A DNA stretch of 64,000 bases from Planctomycetaceae bacterium (GCA_011525745.1 WYBU01000059.1:1-64000); one strand, 5' to 3'. Positions 38,705-48,390 are shown, numbered from the stretch's first letter. Notes: a model not told the origin generated them from the sequence alone. Translations and numbers: made by a program.

Positions 38705-40054
38705 TCAGTCATCGGCCTGCGTCGCCGGCGCCGACGCGGGCACACCCGTTTTCGGGTCCACGACGTCGATCCATTCGGCCACGACCACCGGCAACCTCAA
38801 TGCCGCATCGAAAACGCGACTGCGGGCGCGAACACCCACGTATTGTCCGACCCACTGCGGGATATTTCCGCTCAGTTCGACCGGCAGATCGACGTAGGCG
38901 ATCGTCCGACCACCGTCGGCCGGATTCACCAGCCGATAGCGCCGTTGCGATTCCGTGAACAGCGGGCTGACGCGCAGCTCGCCTTTGAAATCGTAACCCG
39001 GCTGCGACGCCGCCGAAGTCCGCAGACCGATGCGGCTGCGGTCTTCGCCAAGCTGCCGGCGGTAGATTTCGAGGTCCTTCTGCTCGTCGAGCATCCGCGT
39101 GCGCGAACCCAGCAGCTCGATGCGGCTGTTGATCTGCCGAACGCGCGCCCGCGCGACGGCCTGTGCGATGGGTTCGTCATCCTGCGCCGCGATGGTCTCG
39201 TATTCGTGCATCAGGCGCTCCAATGCCGCCGTGTCCGCCGAAGTCGCCGCGTCGAGCAAGCCGCGCAGTTCGTCTTCGAGCTGTTGGACGCGGACGCCGC
39301 GCGGTCCGCTTTCCTGGAGGTACTGGGCGATGCGCTCCGCGGCGCGGCCGCGGCCCGTACGAACCGTGACGCGCGTTCCTTCTCCTTCAGCCGGCTGAGT
39401 CGTGGCCGGAGCGGCTGCCGGCGGCGACGTCTTCGGTGGTTCGTCACGTGCGACGGATGTCTCTTCGGCCAGAGACGCCACGATATCGGCATCGCCGGGT
39501 TGCGACCCTGGCGTGCCCGGCCGCGTTGCGGCGGCGCGCGTCGCCGCAGGTTGCGTTGTCATCGCCGGCCCGCCGTCCAGCGGTCGCACATACTGGGAGC
39601 TGATCCACAGGCACGCGTCTTTCGGCGGGAGAATCTTGTAGAACCCGTCGGCTTCGCCCTGAATCGTGACGGTGTCACCCTTGTGCAGCTTGGTCTGCAC
39701 CTCGTTTTTCCGCGTCGACAGCGTGCTGCCGGCTCGGACCAGGACGTTGTCGCCGGTGACGATGCCACGCTGCGCATCCTTCTTCTCGACAAAGCTCATG
39801 TCGATGTAGCTGAAGCTGCCGGACGGCGGGGCGATGCGCAGCCAGCCGAACTGCTCGCCCAGCACGCGGATGTGCTGGCCGGTCTTGAGCTTGGTGGTGG
39901 GGTAATAGTTGACGCCGGGACCGCTGCGAACGTAGACGTCGTCGCCCGTCACTTCGCCCTCGTAGGGGAACGCGGGTTGTGTCGACTGAGCGTGCGCGGC
40001 GGCGGCGATCAGGCCGAGAACCGCGGCCGTCGGAATCAGGCGATAAGCGCTCAT
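38705..40054 (-). CDS. Exported SH3b-domain protein
   Basis: 449 residues from ATG 40054 (AAAGGA 7 nt upstream). A signal peptide is seen (residues 1-22, ending AAAHAQ). Two SH3b-type domains lie at about 32-90 (VYVRSGPGVNYYPTTKLKTG) and 95-162 (VLVRAGSTLSTRKNEVQTKL). Next is a low-complexity Pro/Ala/Thr segment, a coiled-coil-rich region (about 230-340), and a C-terminal beta domain. Bacterial SH3b domains bind peptidoglycan or peptides, so the protein probably acts in the periplasm. Confidence 0.8.
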   Translation of the reverse strand: MSAYRLIPTAAVLGLIAAAAHAQSTQPAFPYEGEVTGDDVYVRSGPGVNYYPTTKLKTGQHIRVLGEQFGWLRIAPPSGSFSYIDMSFVEKKDAQRGIVTGDNVLVRAGSTLSTRKNEVQTKLHKGDTVTIQGEADGFYKILPPKDACLWISSQYVRPLDGGPAMTTQPAATRAAATRPGTPGSQPGDADIVASLAEETSVARDEPPKTSPPAAAPATTQPAEGEGTRVTVRTGRGRAAERIAQYLQESGPRGVRVQQLEDELRGLLDAATSADTAALERLMHEYETIAAQDDEPIAQAVARARVRQINSRIELLGSRTRMLDEQKDLEIYRRQLGEDRSRIGLRTSAASQPGYDFKGELRVSPLFTESQRRYRLVNPADGGRTIAYVDLPVELSGNIPQWVGQYVGVRARSRVFDAALRLPVVVAEWIDVVDPKTGVPASAPATQADD

Positions 40055-40286
40055 GGGAAGTCCTTTCGGCGGACGCCGTGCGACAAGTCGGTTGCGGCAA
40101 CCGGCCGGCCAGGCGGCAATCAGGCATCGAACCCCGAACGCCACCCGGTATTGCGGCCGGAGGCGTCCGCCGCGCAGGCGCGCGGCGCCATCCGTGGCGG
40201 GTCTTTCCGAAAAACACGATAGGAACGCGTGAAAGGCGTGTCAAATGCCGGTCATGCGCCCCGCTCGGCCGCATTATGATACGCTC

Positions 40287-41558
40287 ATGCAGCGAATCCG
40301 ACGCCGCTCGTCGACAACCGCCGAAACACGCGACGCGACGCATCGTCCGTCGGCCGGCGCTTTTGCATCGCCGTGGGTCCAGCTTCGCTCGGCCCGCGCC
40401 CATCCGTTCATTTTCGATCGCATGATCTCCGCCTCCGATCCCGCGGCGCGGCCCGGCGACGTTGTCAGCGTCTATGACAAGTCCGGCCGGATTTTCGGCC
40501 GCGGGCTGTTCAACCCGCGCTCGCGCATCGCGCTGCGCATGCTCACGTTCGACGACACGTCCGTGGACGAGGCGTTCTGGCGAACGCGGCTGGCGGCGGC
40601 GGTGGAATTGCGCCGGACGCTGGGCCTCGACCGCGACACGGACGCCTATCGGCTGGTTCATGCCGAGGGCGATCGCCTCAGTGGACTGATCGTCGAACGC
40701 TACGCCGACTGCCTGGTGTTCGAGGTGTTTTCGCTGGGCACGTACCAGCGGCTTGATCTGCTGTCGCGCCTGCTCACCGAACAGCTCGGAGCGCCCTCGC
40801 GCCTGGACCAGCCCGATCGCGCTTTGTCATCCTGGCGCATCGTCGTCCGCGCCGACGACCGCGTCGAAGCGATGGAGGGCTTCCGCGTTCCGCCGCCGGC
40901 CGATCGCACCGCCGGCCGCGTCACGATCCGCGAGCACGGCGTGCGCTACTGGGTCGACATGGCCGGCGGGCACAAGACGGGCTTCTTCTGCGATCAGCGC
41001 GACAATCGCCTGCGCTTCGCGCGCTGTTGCGCAGGGGCCGCGGTGCTCGACTTGTGCTGCTACACCGGCGGCTTCGGACTGTGCGCCATGCTGGCCGGTG
41101 CAGCGCGCGAGGTGACGTCGGTCGATCTGGACGAGGCGGCGCTGAGCGTCGCGCGCGAGAACGCCCATCTGAACCGCGTGCGGATCGAGTACGTTCACGC
41201 CGATGCGTTTGCCTACCTGCGACAGATGATCGCCAACGGACGCAGATTCGACCGCGTTGTGCTCGATCCGCCCAAGCTGGCCGCCACGCGCACCGATCTG
41301 GACGCCGGGCTGCGCAAGTATCACGATCTCAACGCCCTGGCCGTGCAGGTCGTGCGGCCGGGCGGCCTGCTGCTGACATGCAGTTGCAGCGGGCTGGTGT
41401 CGCGCGAGGCGTTTGCCGAAGCGGTGTTCCGTGCGGCGCGGCGGGCGGGCCGCGCCGTGCAGGTGCTCGGCGTCGGCGGCGCGGCGCCGGACCACCCGGT
41501 CGCGCCGGAGTGTCCCGAGACGGCGTATCTCAAGGCGATGTGGCTGAGTGTGACGTGA
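40287..41558 (+). CDS. Class I SAM-dependent rRNA methyltransferase, RlmI-like
   Basis: 423 residues. The N-terminal 90 residues include a PUA-like module (AHPFIFDRMI, GDVVSVYDKSGRIFGRGLFNPRSRIALR). The Rossmann domain has motif I VLDLCCYTGGFGL and the catalytic LDPPK motif (VLDPPKLAATRTD). RlmI methylates C5 of C1962 in 23S rRNA, and this protein is of that group, though the exact base is not proven. Start at ATG 40287. A frame extending to 40245 exists but is less likely. Confidence 0.88.
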   Translation: MQRIRRRSSTTAETRDATHRPSAGAFASPWVQLRSARAHPFIFDRMISASDPAARPGDVVSVYDKSGRIFGRGLFNPRSRIALRMLTFDDTSVDEAFWRTRLAAAVELRRTLGLDRDTDAYRLVHAEGDRLSGLIVERYADCLVFEVFSLGTYQRLDLLSRLLTEQLGAPSRLDQPDRALSSWRIVVRADDRVEAMEGFRVPPPADRTAGRVTIREHGVRYWVDMAGGHKTGFFCDQRDNRLRFARCCAGAAVLDLCCYTGGFGLCAMLAGAAREVTSVDLDEAALSVARENAHLNRVRIEYVHADAFAYLRQMIANGRRFDRVVLDPPKLAATRTDLDAGLRKYHDLNALAVQVVRPGGLLLTCSCSGLVSREAFAEAVFRAARRAGRAVQVLGVGGAAPDHPVAPECPETAYLKAMWLSVT

Positions 41559-41598
41559 GGACGCACGCGGAAATTACGTGCGGACTTTGGTGAGGGGC

Positions 41599-41676
41599 GG
41601 CATGGTCAAGCCCTCGCGCGAGAAAGGCCCGACTTTGCCGAGGATCGTTTCTCGCGAGGGCTTGGCCATGTTGAGC
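41599..41676. repeat. Family C long inverted repeat
   Basis: Left arm CATGGTCAAGCCCTCGCG, right arm CGCGAGGGCTTGGCCATG, nearly perfect over about 23 bp with a loop of about 30 nt. The best-preserved copy of this family in the window. It lies in a gap between the RlmI-like gene and corA. Confidence 0.75.
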
Positions 41677-41769
41677 ACCGTCATCCGCGCACGGCGCTGA
41701 TCCGTTCAATCCGTTTCCGCGCGGTTCCTGGGAACGCGGGCCGCGGCCGCCTTCGTGCAAGGACCCCAT

Positions 41770-42891
41770 ATGCCTCGCTCCAGTCGAAAACGACGCCGTG
41801 CCGAGTTCCGACGGCGCACGCTGCCCGGCGCCCCGCCGGGCGTGCTCATCCCCGATCCCGACGCCCCGCGTCCGGCGATCCAACTGATGGCCTTCGGCCC
41901 CGACGCCTACGAAGAACGCCCGCTCGACGACGTTCAAACGGTGCGGGCCGCGCTGGCGCGCTGGCCCGTCACCTGGGTCAACGTCGACGGCGTCGGCGAT
42001 ACGACCACCGTCGCGGAGATCGGCCGCATGTTCGGCTTCCACCGGCTGGCGATGGAAGACGCGGTTCACGTACACCAGCGGGCGAAGGTCGACCAGTATC
42101 CCGGCTACTACTTCATCGTGGCCCGCATGCCTCCGCGTGAAATGGGCGGTGACACCGAGCAGATCAGCATTTTTCTGGGCGACAAGTACGTCGTGACGTT
42201 TCAGGAGCGGTCCGGCGGCGACTGCCTCGATCCGGTGCGCCTGCGGATTCGCACCGGCATCAGCCCCGTGCGCCGCGCCGGTCCGGACTACCTGGCCTAC
42301 GCCATTCTCGACACGATCGTCGATCATTTCTTTCCGCTGATCGAGGAGTCGAGCGACCGGCTCGAAGCGCTGGAATCCGACGTGTTCCCGACGCCGCGGC
42401 GCGACGTCATGGCCCGCATCCACTCCATCAAGCGCACGCTGCTGACGATTCGCCGTGCCGTGTGGCCGCTCCGCGACGCCATGAACACGCTGCTGCGCGA
42501 GCAGTCGCCTCTGATCACAAACGAAACGCGCGTTTACCTCCGCGACTGTCACGATCACACGATTCAGATCATCGACCTCGTCGAAACCTGCCGCGACATG
42601 GCCTCGGGCCTGCACGACGTTTATCTGTCGACGCTCGGCCACCGCACCAACGAAATCATGCGCGTGCTGACGGTCTTCTCGGCGATGTTCATTCCGCTGA
42701 CGTTCATCGTCGGCCTGTACGGCATGAATTTCGATCCCGCCACCTCACCCTGGAACATGCCCGAACTGCGATGGTACTGGGGCTATCCGCTGGCCATGCT
42801 GCTGATGGCCGCCGTCGCCGCGACGCTGCTGGTCTACTTCCGGCGCAAGGGCTGGCTGACGTCGCAGGCCGCGCCGCCGGAGGAGAAATGA
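41770..42891 (+). CDS. corA: CorA-type magnesium/cobalt transporter
   Basis: 373 residues. The soluble N-terminal domain precedes two C-terminal membrane helices (about 305-325 and 342-362) joined by the GMN signature in VGLYGMNFDP. CorA forms a pentameric Mg2+ channel in the inner membrane. ATG 41770 has AAGGA 6 nt upstream. A GTG at 41755 lies five codons earlier in the same frame. Confidence 0.93.
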   Translation: MPRSSRKRRRAEFRRRTLPGAPPGVLIPDPDAPRPAIQLMAFGPDAYEERPLDDVQTVRAALARWPVTWVNVDGVGDTTTVAEIGRMFGFHRLAMEDAVHVHQRAKVDQYPGYYFIVARMPPREMGGDTEQISIFLGDKYVVTFQERSGGDCLDPVRLRIRTGISPVRRAGPDYLAYAILDTIVDHFFPLIEESSDRLEALESDVFPTPRRDVMARIHSIKRTLLTIRRAVWPLRDAMNTLLREQSPLITNETRVYLRDCHDHTIQIIDLVETCRDMASGLHDVYLSTLGHRTNEIMRVLTVFSAMFIPLTFIVGLYGMNFDPATSPWNMPELRWYWGYPLAMLLMAAVAATLLVYFRRKGWLTSQAAPPEEK

Positions 42892-43156
42892 AGTTAATCG
42901 CGCCGCGCGTGACCTGTCAGGGTGGTACGGGCGTCCCGCCCGTGCTAATGACGGGCGAAACACCCATGCCACACAAGAAGCACCAACGCTGACAACCGAC
43001 GGCAGCATGCGCCGCGGCCCGATTGAATCGCGATTTCTCAGGCCGCGCCCGGCATCGTCGCTGCGCCACTTGCTACGCGTTGCCCCCATGCCAACGCCGC
43101 CGCGACCGGCTAAGATGCCTGGTTTTCTCGAATCGCCATAACGAACAGGACGCACC
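42892..43156. repeat. Short hairpin repeat and proS leader
   Basis: 265-nt spacer. Near 42920-42945 is a GGGCGTCCCGCCC palindrome (GGTACGGGCGTCCCGCCCGTGC), a family also met at 63240. CTAAGATGCC at 43110 may be a -10 for proS without a convincing -35. Confidence 0.5.
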
Positions 43157-44980
43157 ATGCGCTGGACCGAGTTCTTTATCCCCACCACCAAGGAAGTCCC
43201 CAAGGACGCCGTCGTCGCGTCGCATCAACTCATGCTGCGGGCCGGTCTGATCCGCCAGCTCGCCGCCGGCGTCTATGCCTATCTGCCGCTGGGCTACCGC
43301 GCGCTGCGCAAGATCGAGAACATCGTACGAGAGGAGATGAACAGCGCCGGGGCGATCGAGCTGCACATGCCGTGCCTTCAGCCGCTGGAACTCTGGGAGC
43401 AGACCGGCCGCACGCAGGCCATGGGCGACGTGCTGCTGCGCCTGGCCGGACCGGCCGGCGACTGGCGCACCCAGACCTGCCTCGGTCCGACGCACGAAGA
43501 GAACGTGACCGAGATCGTGAAGGCCTACGTCAGCAGCTACAAGCAGTTGCCGATCAATCTGTACCAGATTCAGACGAAATTCCGCGGCGAGGCGCGGCCC
43601 AAGAGCGGCGTGCTGCGCACGCGCGAGTTTCTCATGAAGGACGCCTACAGTTTCGACCGCGACAAGGCCGGTCTCGACGTCAGCTATCAGAAGATGTACG
43701 ACGCCTACTGCCGCATTTACACCCGCTGCGGCCTGCCCTATATCGCCGTCGAGGCCGAAAGCGGTCCCATCGGCGGCGACGCCTCGCACGAGTTTATGGT
43801 GCTGACCGAGGCGGGGGAGGACTACGTCGCCATGAGCGAAAACGGCGACTACGCCGCCAACACCGAGCGCGCCACGTGCGCGCCGCCGCGCATCAGCGCC
43901 GCGCCGTTGACCGGATCGGGCGCCGCGCTGAGCGAAATCCACACGCCCGGCGCGGGACGCGTCGAGGACGTGTGCAAGCTGCTCGGAACGACGCCGGCGC
44001 ACATGATTAAGACGCTGATCTATCGCACCGCCACCGTCGAAGCGACATCTCATCGCAAGGGGGCGGCGTCCGGGCCGCCGGCGCGCGTCATCGCGCTGGT
44101 GCGCGGCGACCACGACATCAACGATCACAAGCTGGCCAAGATCAGCGGCCTGCGACTGGAGCTGGCCGATCCGCGCACCATCGAGGAACTGACCGGCGCG
44201 GCTGTCGGGTTCGCCGGCCCGCAGGGTCTTTTTGACCGCCTGCGTCCCGGCGAGCAGCTCATCATCGACCGCGACGTGGAGGTGATGACGTCGGCGGCGA
44301 CCGGCGCGAACCGCACCGATTACCACGTCGATGGCGTCGTGCCGGGCCGAGACTTTCCGCTCGAGTCGCGCGGCGAGAGCGGCGCGGCCGTCAAGGTCGC
44401 CGACATCCGCAACGTCGTCGATGGCGATGCGTCGCCGACCGGCAGCGGTTCGCCGCTGCGCCTGCGGAAGGCGATCGAGGTCGGCCACGTCTTCAAGCTC
44501 GGCACGAAGTACACGGCCAAAGACTCGCTCGACGCCACGTTCCTCGATGCCGACGGCAAGCCCAAACCGTTCATCATGGGCTGCTACGGCATCGGCCTGA
44601 ACCGCATCATGGCCGCGGCGATCGAGTCGCGTCATGACGATGGCGGCATCATCTGGCCGATGAGCATCGCGCCGTTCGAGGCGCTGATCGTCGCGCTCGA
44701 TCCGCGCGATGCGCAGGTAATGAGCACCGCGGCGAAGATTCACGACGAGCTGGCGGCCGCCGGAGTCGACGTGCTGTACGACGATCGCGACGAACGCGCC
44801 GGCTTCAAGTTCAAGGACGCCGATCTGATCGGCATTCCGCTGCGCATTGTCGTCGGCCGCAAGAGCCTGGCCGAGGGCGTCGTGGAGATGGGCCGCCGCG
44901 CCGGTGGCGAGGCCGTCAAGCTCCCGCCGTCGGAGGCCGTGGGCCGGGCGACGGCGCTGGTGCGCGAGCTGCGGGGGTAG
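43157..44980 (+). CDS. proS: Prolyl-tRNA synthetase, bacterial type
   Basis: 607 residues, class II aminoacyl-tRNA synthetase that charges tRNA-Pro. Catalytic motifs are present: YLPLGYRALRKIENIVREEM, the RTREFLMKDAYSF loop and GCYGIGLNR. The YbaK/INS editing domain sits between motifs 2 and 3 (about residues 220-405, with VRGDHDINDHKL). This insertion marks the bacterial-type enzyme. ATG 43157. It is followed by tRNA-Gln after 158 nt. Confidence 0.97.
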   Translation: MRWTEFFIPTTKEVPKDAVVASHQLMLRAGLIRQLAAGVYAYLPLGYRALRKIENIVREEMNSAGAIELHMPCLQPLELWEQTGRTQAMGDVLLRLAGPAGDWRTQTCLGPTHEENVTEIVKAYVSSYKQLPINLYQIQTKFRGEARPKSGVLRTREFLMKDAYSFDRDKAGLDVSYQKMYDAYCRIYTRCGLPYIAVEAESGPIGGDASHEFMVLTEAGEDYVAMSENGDYAANTERATCAPPRISAAPLTGSGAALSEIHTPGAGRVEDVCKLLGTTPAHMIKTLIYRTATVEATSHRKGAASGPPARVIALVRGDHDINDHKLAKISGLRLELADPRTIEELTGAAVGFAGPQGLFDRLRPGEQLIIDRDVEVMTSAATGANRTDYHVDGVVPGRDFPLESRGESGAAVKVADIRNVVDGDASPTGSGSPLRLRKAIEVGHVFKLGTKYTAKDSLDATFLDADGKPKPFIMGCYGIGLNRIMAAAIESRHDDGGIIWPMSIAPFEALIVALDPRDAQVMSTAAKIHDELAAAGVDVLYDDRDERAGFKFKDADLIGIPLRIVVGRKSLAEGVVEMGRRAGGEAVKLPPSEAVGRATALVRELRG

Positions 44981-45065
44981 CGTTGGCGCCCGAAAACCTC
45001 GAAAGTCGTTAACGATCGCGCAGCGCGGTCGATTATTGCCCACCGGCGGATCGCCGCGTTTCGAG

Positions 45066-45094
45066 TTGACCCGCCGCGAAATGCAGGCTATTTT
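45066..45094 (+). promoter_or_regulatory. Promoter of tRNA-Gln
   Basis: TTGACC, 17-nt spacer, TATTTT; the -10 ends 44 nt upstream of the tRNA. A good sigma-70 match and the clearest tRNA promoter in the window. Confidence 0.65.
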
Positions 45095-45138
45095 CAAGGC
45101 ATCGGAACCATCGGCCCGCGACTGTTGCCGGGCCACGA

Positions 45139-45209
45139 TGGGGAATGGTGTAACGGTAGCACGAGTGGCTCTGGACCACTTAGTCTAGGTTCGAATCCTA
45201 GTTCCCCAG
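45139..45209 (+). tRNA. tRNA-Gln (CUG)
   Basis: 71 nt with the acceptor stem TGGGGAA/TTCCCCA, the T-loop TTCGAATC, and anticodon stem AGTGG/CCACT enclosing the loop CTCTGGA, so the anticodon is CUG (reads CAG). The discriminator is G. The CCA end is not encoded. Confidence 0.95.
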
Positions 45210-45681
45210 TCGCGTTGATGCGATTGCCTTCGAGGCGCGCCCTTGCTCAAGCCCGGCGAACTGGGATGAGCGGTCGAGAAGGCACTGACGCCCGCGCCTG
45301 ATCGCGAGCAATTTGCACTATTTTATATCATAATGTCCGGCGGCGAATCGATCGGCGTTCACGACACCGGCGTCGTCGTATTCAGGCGTTCGCGCGACTC
45401 CGCGGCACGACCCGATTCCGATCGCGCGAGCTACGTTTTCTTGCCGCTGCACCTGTCGCCCATCGACATGCTGAACCACGGCCACCCGACCGGTCGGCCC
45501 GTCCGTCGGCGAAGACGCCGCCGAAGTGTTTCTCGTCAAACCGCAAGGAAATCACCGGGCCGCACCGACCCATCCCGGATACCCGTGAGGAACATCTCAC
45601 GGCAAACTTGGCGAGACACGCTTGATGACGCATGGCCCTTCAAGAGGCATTCAGCTTCAACGGTTCGGCCCGCGGCCCGAT
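45210..45681. other. 472-nt gap, no confident gene
   Basis: An ATG-led frame at 45333 follows an AT-rich patch (TTTTATATCATAATG) and reads MSGGESIGVHDTGVVVF; the first 50 residues look plausible as coding but no family is recognised and the rest is arginine/serine-rich. It would also run into the CcbP-like gene on the other strand. A decayed gene is possible. Confidence 0.35.
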
Positions 45682-46062
45682 TCAGAACTCGTAGCCCATC
45701 CCGACCCAGTAATGCCAGTCCGCCACCGCTTCTTGCGTCTGTTCGTCCGCGTCCGGACCCGGCTTCAACTGGGAAAGCGGGACCGCCAGTCCTTTCTTTC
45801 GATCCCAGCGAATGAGCACGAGCATCTCGTGCGGACATTCATCCTGGCCGGCCATGCCGATGACTTCGACTTCGTCACCCCTGCGGAGCGGCGACGTTAC
45901 TCGTTCACTCACGCAGGTGGCCGTGAACGGAAATCGAAGCCGATCTTCCAGGTAGCAGTACCAGCCCATCACGCGCTCGTCGCTGTCGTGACAGTCTACG
46001 ACGATCTCTGACTCGATGCGCTCGTCCCGTTCCTTGTTGGTTTTCGGTCGCTTGCTTGCCAT
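45682..46062 (-). CDS. CcbP-like calcium-binding protein
   Basis: 126 residues. Closely resembles the cyanobacterial calcium-binding protein CcbP family: a conserved core with GWYCYLEDRLRFPF, GDEVEVIGMAG, the ECPHEM motif, LAVPLSQL and C-terminal DWHYWVGMGYEF. It is acidic (EVEVIGMAGQDE), as expected for calcium binding. CcbP buffers calcium in heterocyst-forming cyanobacteria. Here the host role is unknown. Divergent from the BNR-repeat gene. Confidence 0.85.
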   Translation of the reverse strand: MASKRPKTNKERDERIESEIVVDCHDSDERVMGWYCYLEDRLRFPFTATCVSERVTSPLRRGDEVEVIGMAGQDECPHEMLVLIRWDRKKGLAVPLSQLKPGPDADEQTQEAVADWHYWVGMGYEF

Positions 46063-46211
46063 CGCATTCCGTCACGAAAGTTGCGAGTCGCTTTGCCGGC
46101 AGTCGGGTTCTCGAAGAGAATGCCTACTTGCCGCGCCCCGCATCCGCGCTCGAGCCGCTGGTCGGTCGCGCGCGGCTGCGCCACGATCCGTTGATCGACG
46201 GTCCTTTGTGG

Positions 46212-47702
46212 ATGCACATCATGGCACACGTGCGTATGTTTGACACATGCCCATCGGACTCGCCGGCCGCCTCCATCTCACCGGCGTCGAAGGCGCGCGA
46301 CGAACGCCGCTCGCGCCGGTCGCCGCCCATTCGAGACACGGGACTTCGGTCCGGGCCGAAGCGCAGCCGCCGCCCATGCCGCTGCGCACGGATCGCCGCG
46401 GCGCTGCTGGCGCTGGCCTTTTTTGCGTGCGATGCGCGATCGCCCGAGCGGCCGGTACAGGGCAACCCGCGGCTCGTGCCCGTCGGGACCGGCTGGGCCG
46501 GGACCGCGATCAACGCCACGACGTTCCGGCAGCACGCGCTGGCGTCGCACAACGACACGCAATATCTGGCGTTCTACGACCCCGACGGCCGTGTCGTGCT
46601 CGCGCGGCGCACGCTCGGCGGCAACGACTGGCAGACGCATCGCACCGAGCTGACGGGCGACGTCCGCGATGCTCACAACGCCATCTCGATCGCGATCGAC
46701 GGCGACGGCGTGCTGCACATGGCGTGGGACCACCACGGCCGCCCGCTGAACTACGTTCGCGCGACGGCGCCCGGCGCATTGAGTCTCGGCGAGCGCCGAG
46801 CGATGACCGGAGAGCACGAAACGCACGTGACGTATCCCGAGTTCTACAACCTCGACGACGGCGACCTGCTGTTCATGTATCGCTTCGGCGCGGGGCCTGA
46901 GGGCTGGACGATGCTGAACCGCTACGTCCGCGCCCGCGGCGAGTGGACGATCGTGCAACATGCGCTGCTTGACGGCGAGCACGTGCGTGTGCCCTACACC
47001 AATCAGCTTGCCATCGATGCGCAGGGCCGCTGGCACGTGTCGTGGGTGTGGCGCGAGAATCGCGGCGTCGAATCGAATCACGATCTGTGCTACGCCCGCT
47101 CCGACGATCAGGGCCGCACGTGGCTGAGGTCTGACGGCGGGGCCTATTCGCTGCCGATCACGCAGGCGACATCTGATATCATTTGTCCGATACATGAGAA
47201 CAGCGACCTGATGAACCAGTGCTCGACGGCGGTTGATTCCCGCGGTCGACCGATGGTCGCCTCCTACTGGCGTCCGGCCGGCAGCGAGGTGCCGCAATAT
47301 CACCTGGTGTGGTTCGACGGCGCGGCTTGGCAGGTGCAGCAGGTTTCGCGTCGCACGACGCCGTTTCGGCTTGGGGGCGCGGGCAGCAAAAGCGTTCCGA
47401 TTGCGCGGCCCAAGCTGGCGGTCGATCGGCGCGATCGTGTTTTCATGTTCTTTCGCGACGACGAGCGCGGCGGGCGCATCAGCGTGGCCATCTGCGACGA
47501 TCCGCAACGCCGCGACTGGCGCTTCATCGATTTGACCGACGAATCGTTCAAACGCTGGGAGCCGCTGTTCGACGCGCCGTTGTGGCGCCGCCGCGGCCTG
47601 CTGCACCTGTTCGCGCAGCCTGTCGGGCAGGGCGACGCCGAGACGACGGCCGCGGTCGGCCCGCAGCCGGTCGCCGTGCTGGAGTGGACGCCGCCGCCGT
47701 GA
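46212..47702 (+). CDS. BNR_4-family exported protein (putative neuraminidase/lyase-like propeller)
   Basis: About 496 residues. Residues 60-75 (CARIAAALLALAFFACDA) look like a signal or lipoprotein signal after a long basic stretch, so the start may be further downstream than the ATGs at 46212, 46221 or 46236. From about 90 the sequence matches the BNR_4 propeller pattern, with DAHNAISIAIDGDGVLHMAWD and YARSDDQGRTW. Such proteins often act on polysaccharides in Planctomycetes. Activity is not established. Confidence 0.75.
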   Translation: MHIMAHVRMFDTCPSDSPAASISPASKARDERRSRRSPPIRDTGLRSGPKRSRRPCRCARIAAALLALAFFACDARSPERPVQGNPRLVPVGTGWAGTAINATTFRQHALASHNDTQYLAFYDPDGRVVLARRTLGGNDWQTHRTELTGDVRDAHNAISIAIDGDGVLHMAWDHHGRPLNYVRATAPGALSLGERRAMTGEHETHVTYPEFYNLDDGDLLFMYRFGAGPEGWTMLNRYVRARGEWTIVQHALLDGEHVRVPYTNQLAIDAQGRWHVSWVWRENRGVESNHDLCYARSDDQGRTWLRSDGGAYSLPITQATSDIICPIHENSDLMNQCSTAVDSRGRPMVASYWRPAGSEVPQYHLVWFDGAAWQVQQVSRRTTPFRLGGAGSKSVPIARPKLAVDRRDRVFMFFRDDERGGRISVAICDDPQRRDWRFIDLTDESFKRWEPLFDAPLWRRRGLLHLFAQPVGQGDAETTAAVGPQPVAVLEWTPPP

Positions 47703-48390
47703 AGATGCGTGAGGCTTCGCGCAGGATGAATGGACATGAAGCAGTCTTTGGGCGCTACGACAAAGAGGCGTTCCGTGTCGCTCTCGAATTCGCGATATCA
47801 ACCGCCGGAGCAGAGGCGCAATTGGTGAGACGGAGCTTCGCAGTCAGCGTTTCAACGCCAACGGCGTTGCGTCCTCCAGCCCGGGGTCGGAGCGGCGCGT
47901 CACGCCGCGACAACCCTGGGACCATCGCACCCGCAAGGCCGATCGACCCCAACGGGGTCGCGAAACGTCTCCTCCCGCCCGCCGGGAGACCGTTGGGATC
48001 CGTTTGAAACTTCGCCCGCTGACTCCCGGGGTTGCCGCGCCATTTCATGGCGCTCCAACCCCGGGCCGAAGGCCGGGACCCCGTCGGGGTCGTCGTTCTT
48101 CCACAATAATGGTGCAAACGATATTCGTTTCGACCATGCCCGTGAGGAATCCCGAAAGAATAGCATGCGCGCGGAATGGCATCATCTTCGAGGGTCATTG
48201 ATCAATGGCCGCGCCCATTCTGATGCGCTCCACGGGCTGAAAGCCCGTGCCACGCGAGCACTCAACACGGCCAGGCCCTCGCGGATCGGATGACGCCAAA
48301 AATCGAGGTCGATTTTTCGCGAGGGCGTGACCGTGCCAACCGAGCGAGCCCCGACGGTCGCGGTTCGGATCATGCGTCTCTTGCACAGGT
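47703..48390. repeat. Repeat-rich gap (families H, B and C)
   Basis: 688 nt. At 47850-48100 is family H: CAACGCCAACGGCGTTGCG, TCGACCCCAACGGGGTCGCG, CCCGCCGGGAG and GACCCCGTCGGGGTC hairpins separated by short unique text. At 48223-48253 is a CACGGGCTGAAAGCCCGTG hairpin (B). At 48260-48340 is a C element: CTCAACACGGCCAGGCCCTC and a CGCGAGGGCGTGACCGTG right arm. No coding sequence is supported. Confidence 0.75.

Noticed and set aside
43073-45136. 687-codon minus-strand frame opposite proS
   Set aside because: Antisense to a clear ProS; histidine/arginine-rich with no family match.
46278-47801. 507-codon minus-strand frame opposite the BNR_4 gene
   Set aside because: Antisense shadow; the plus strand has the propeller motifs.
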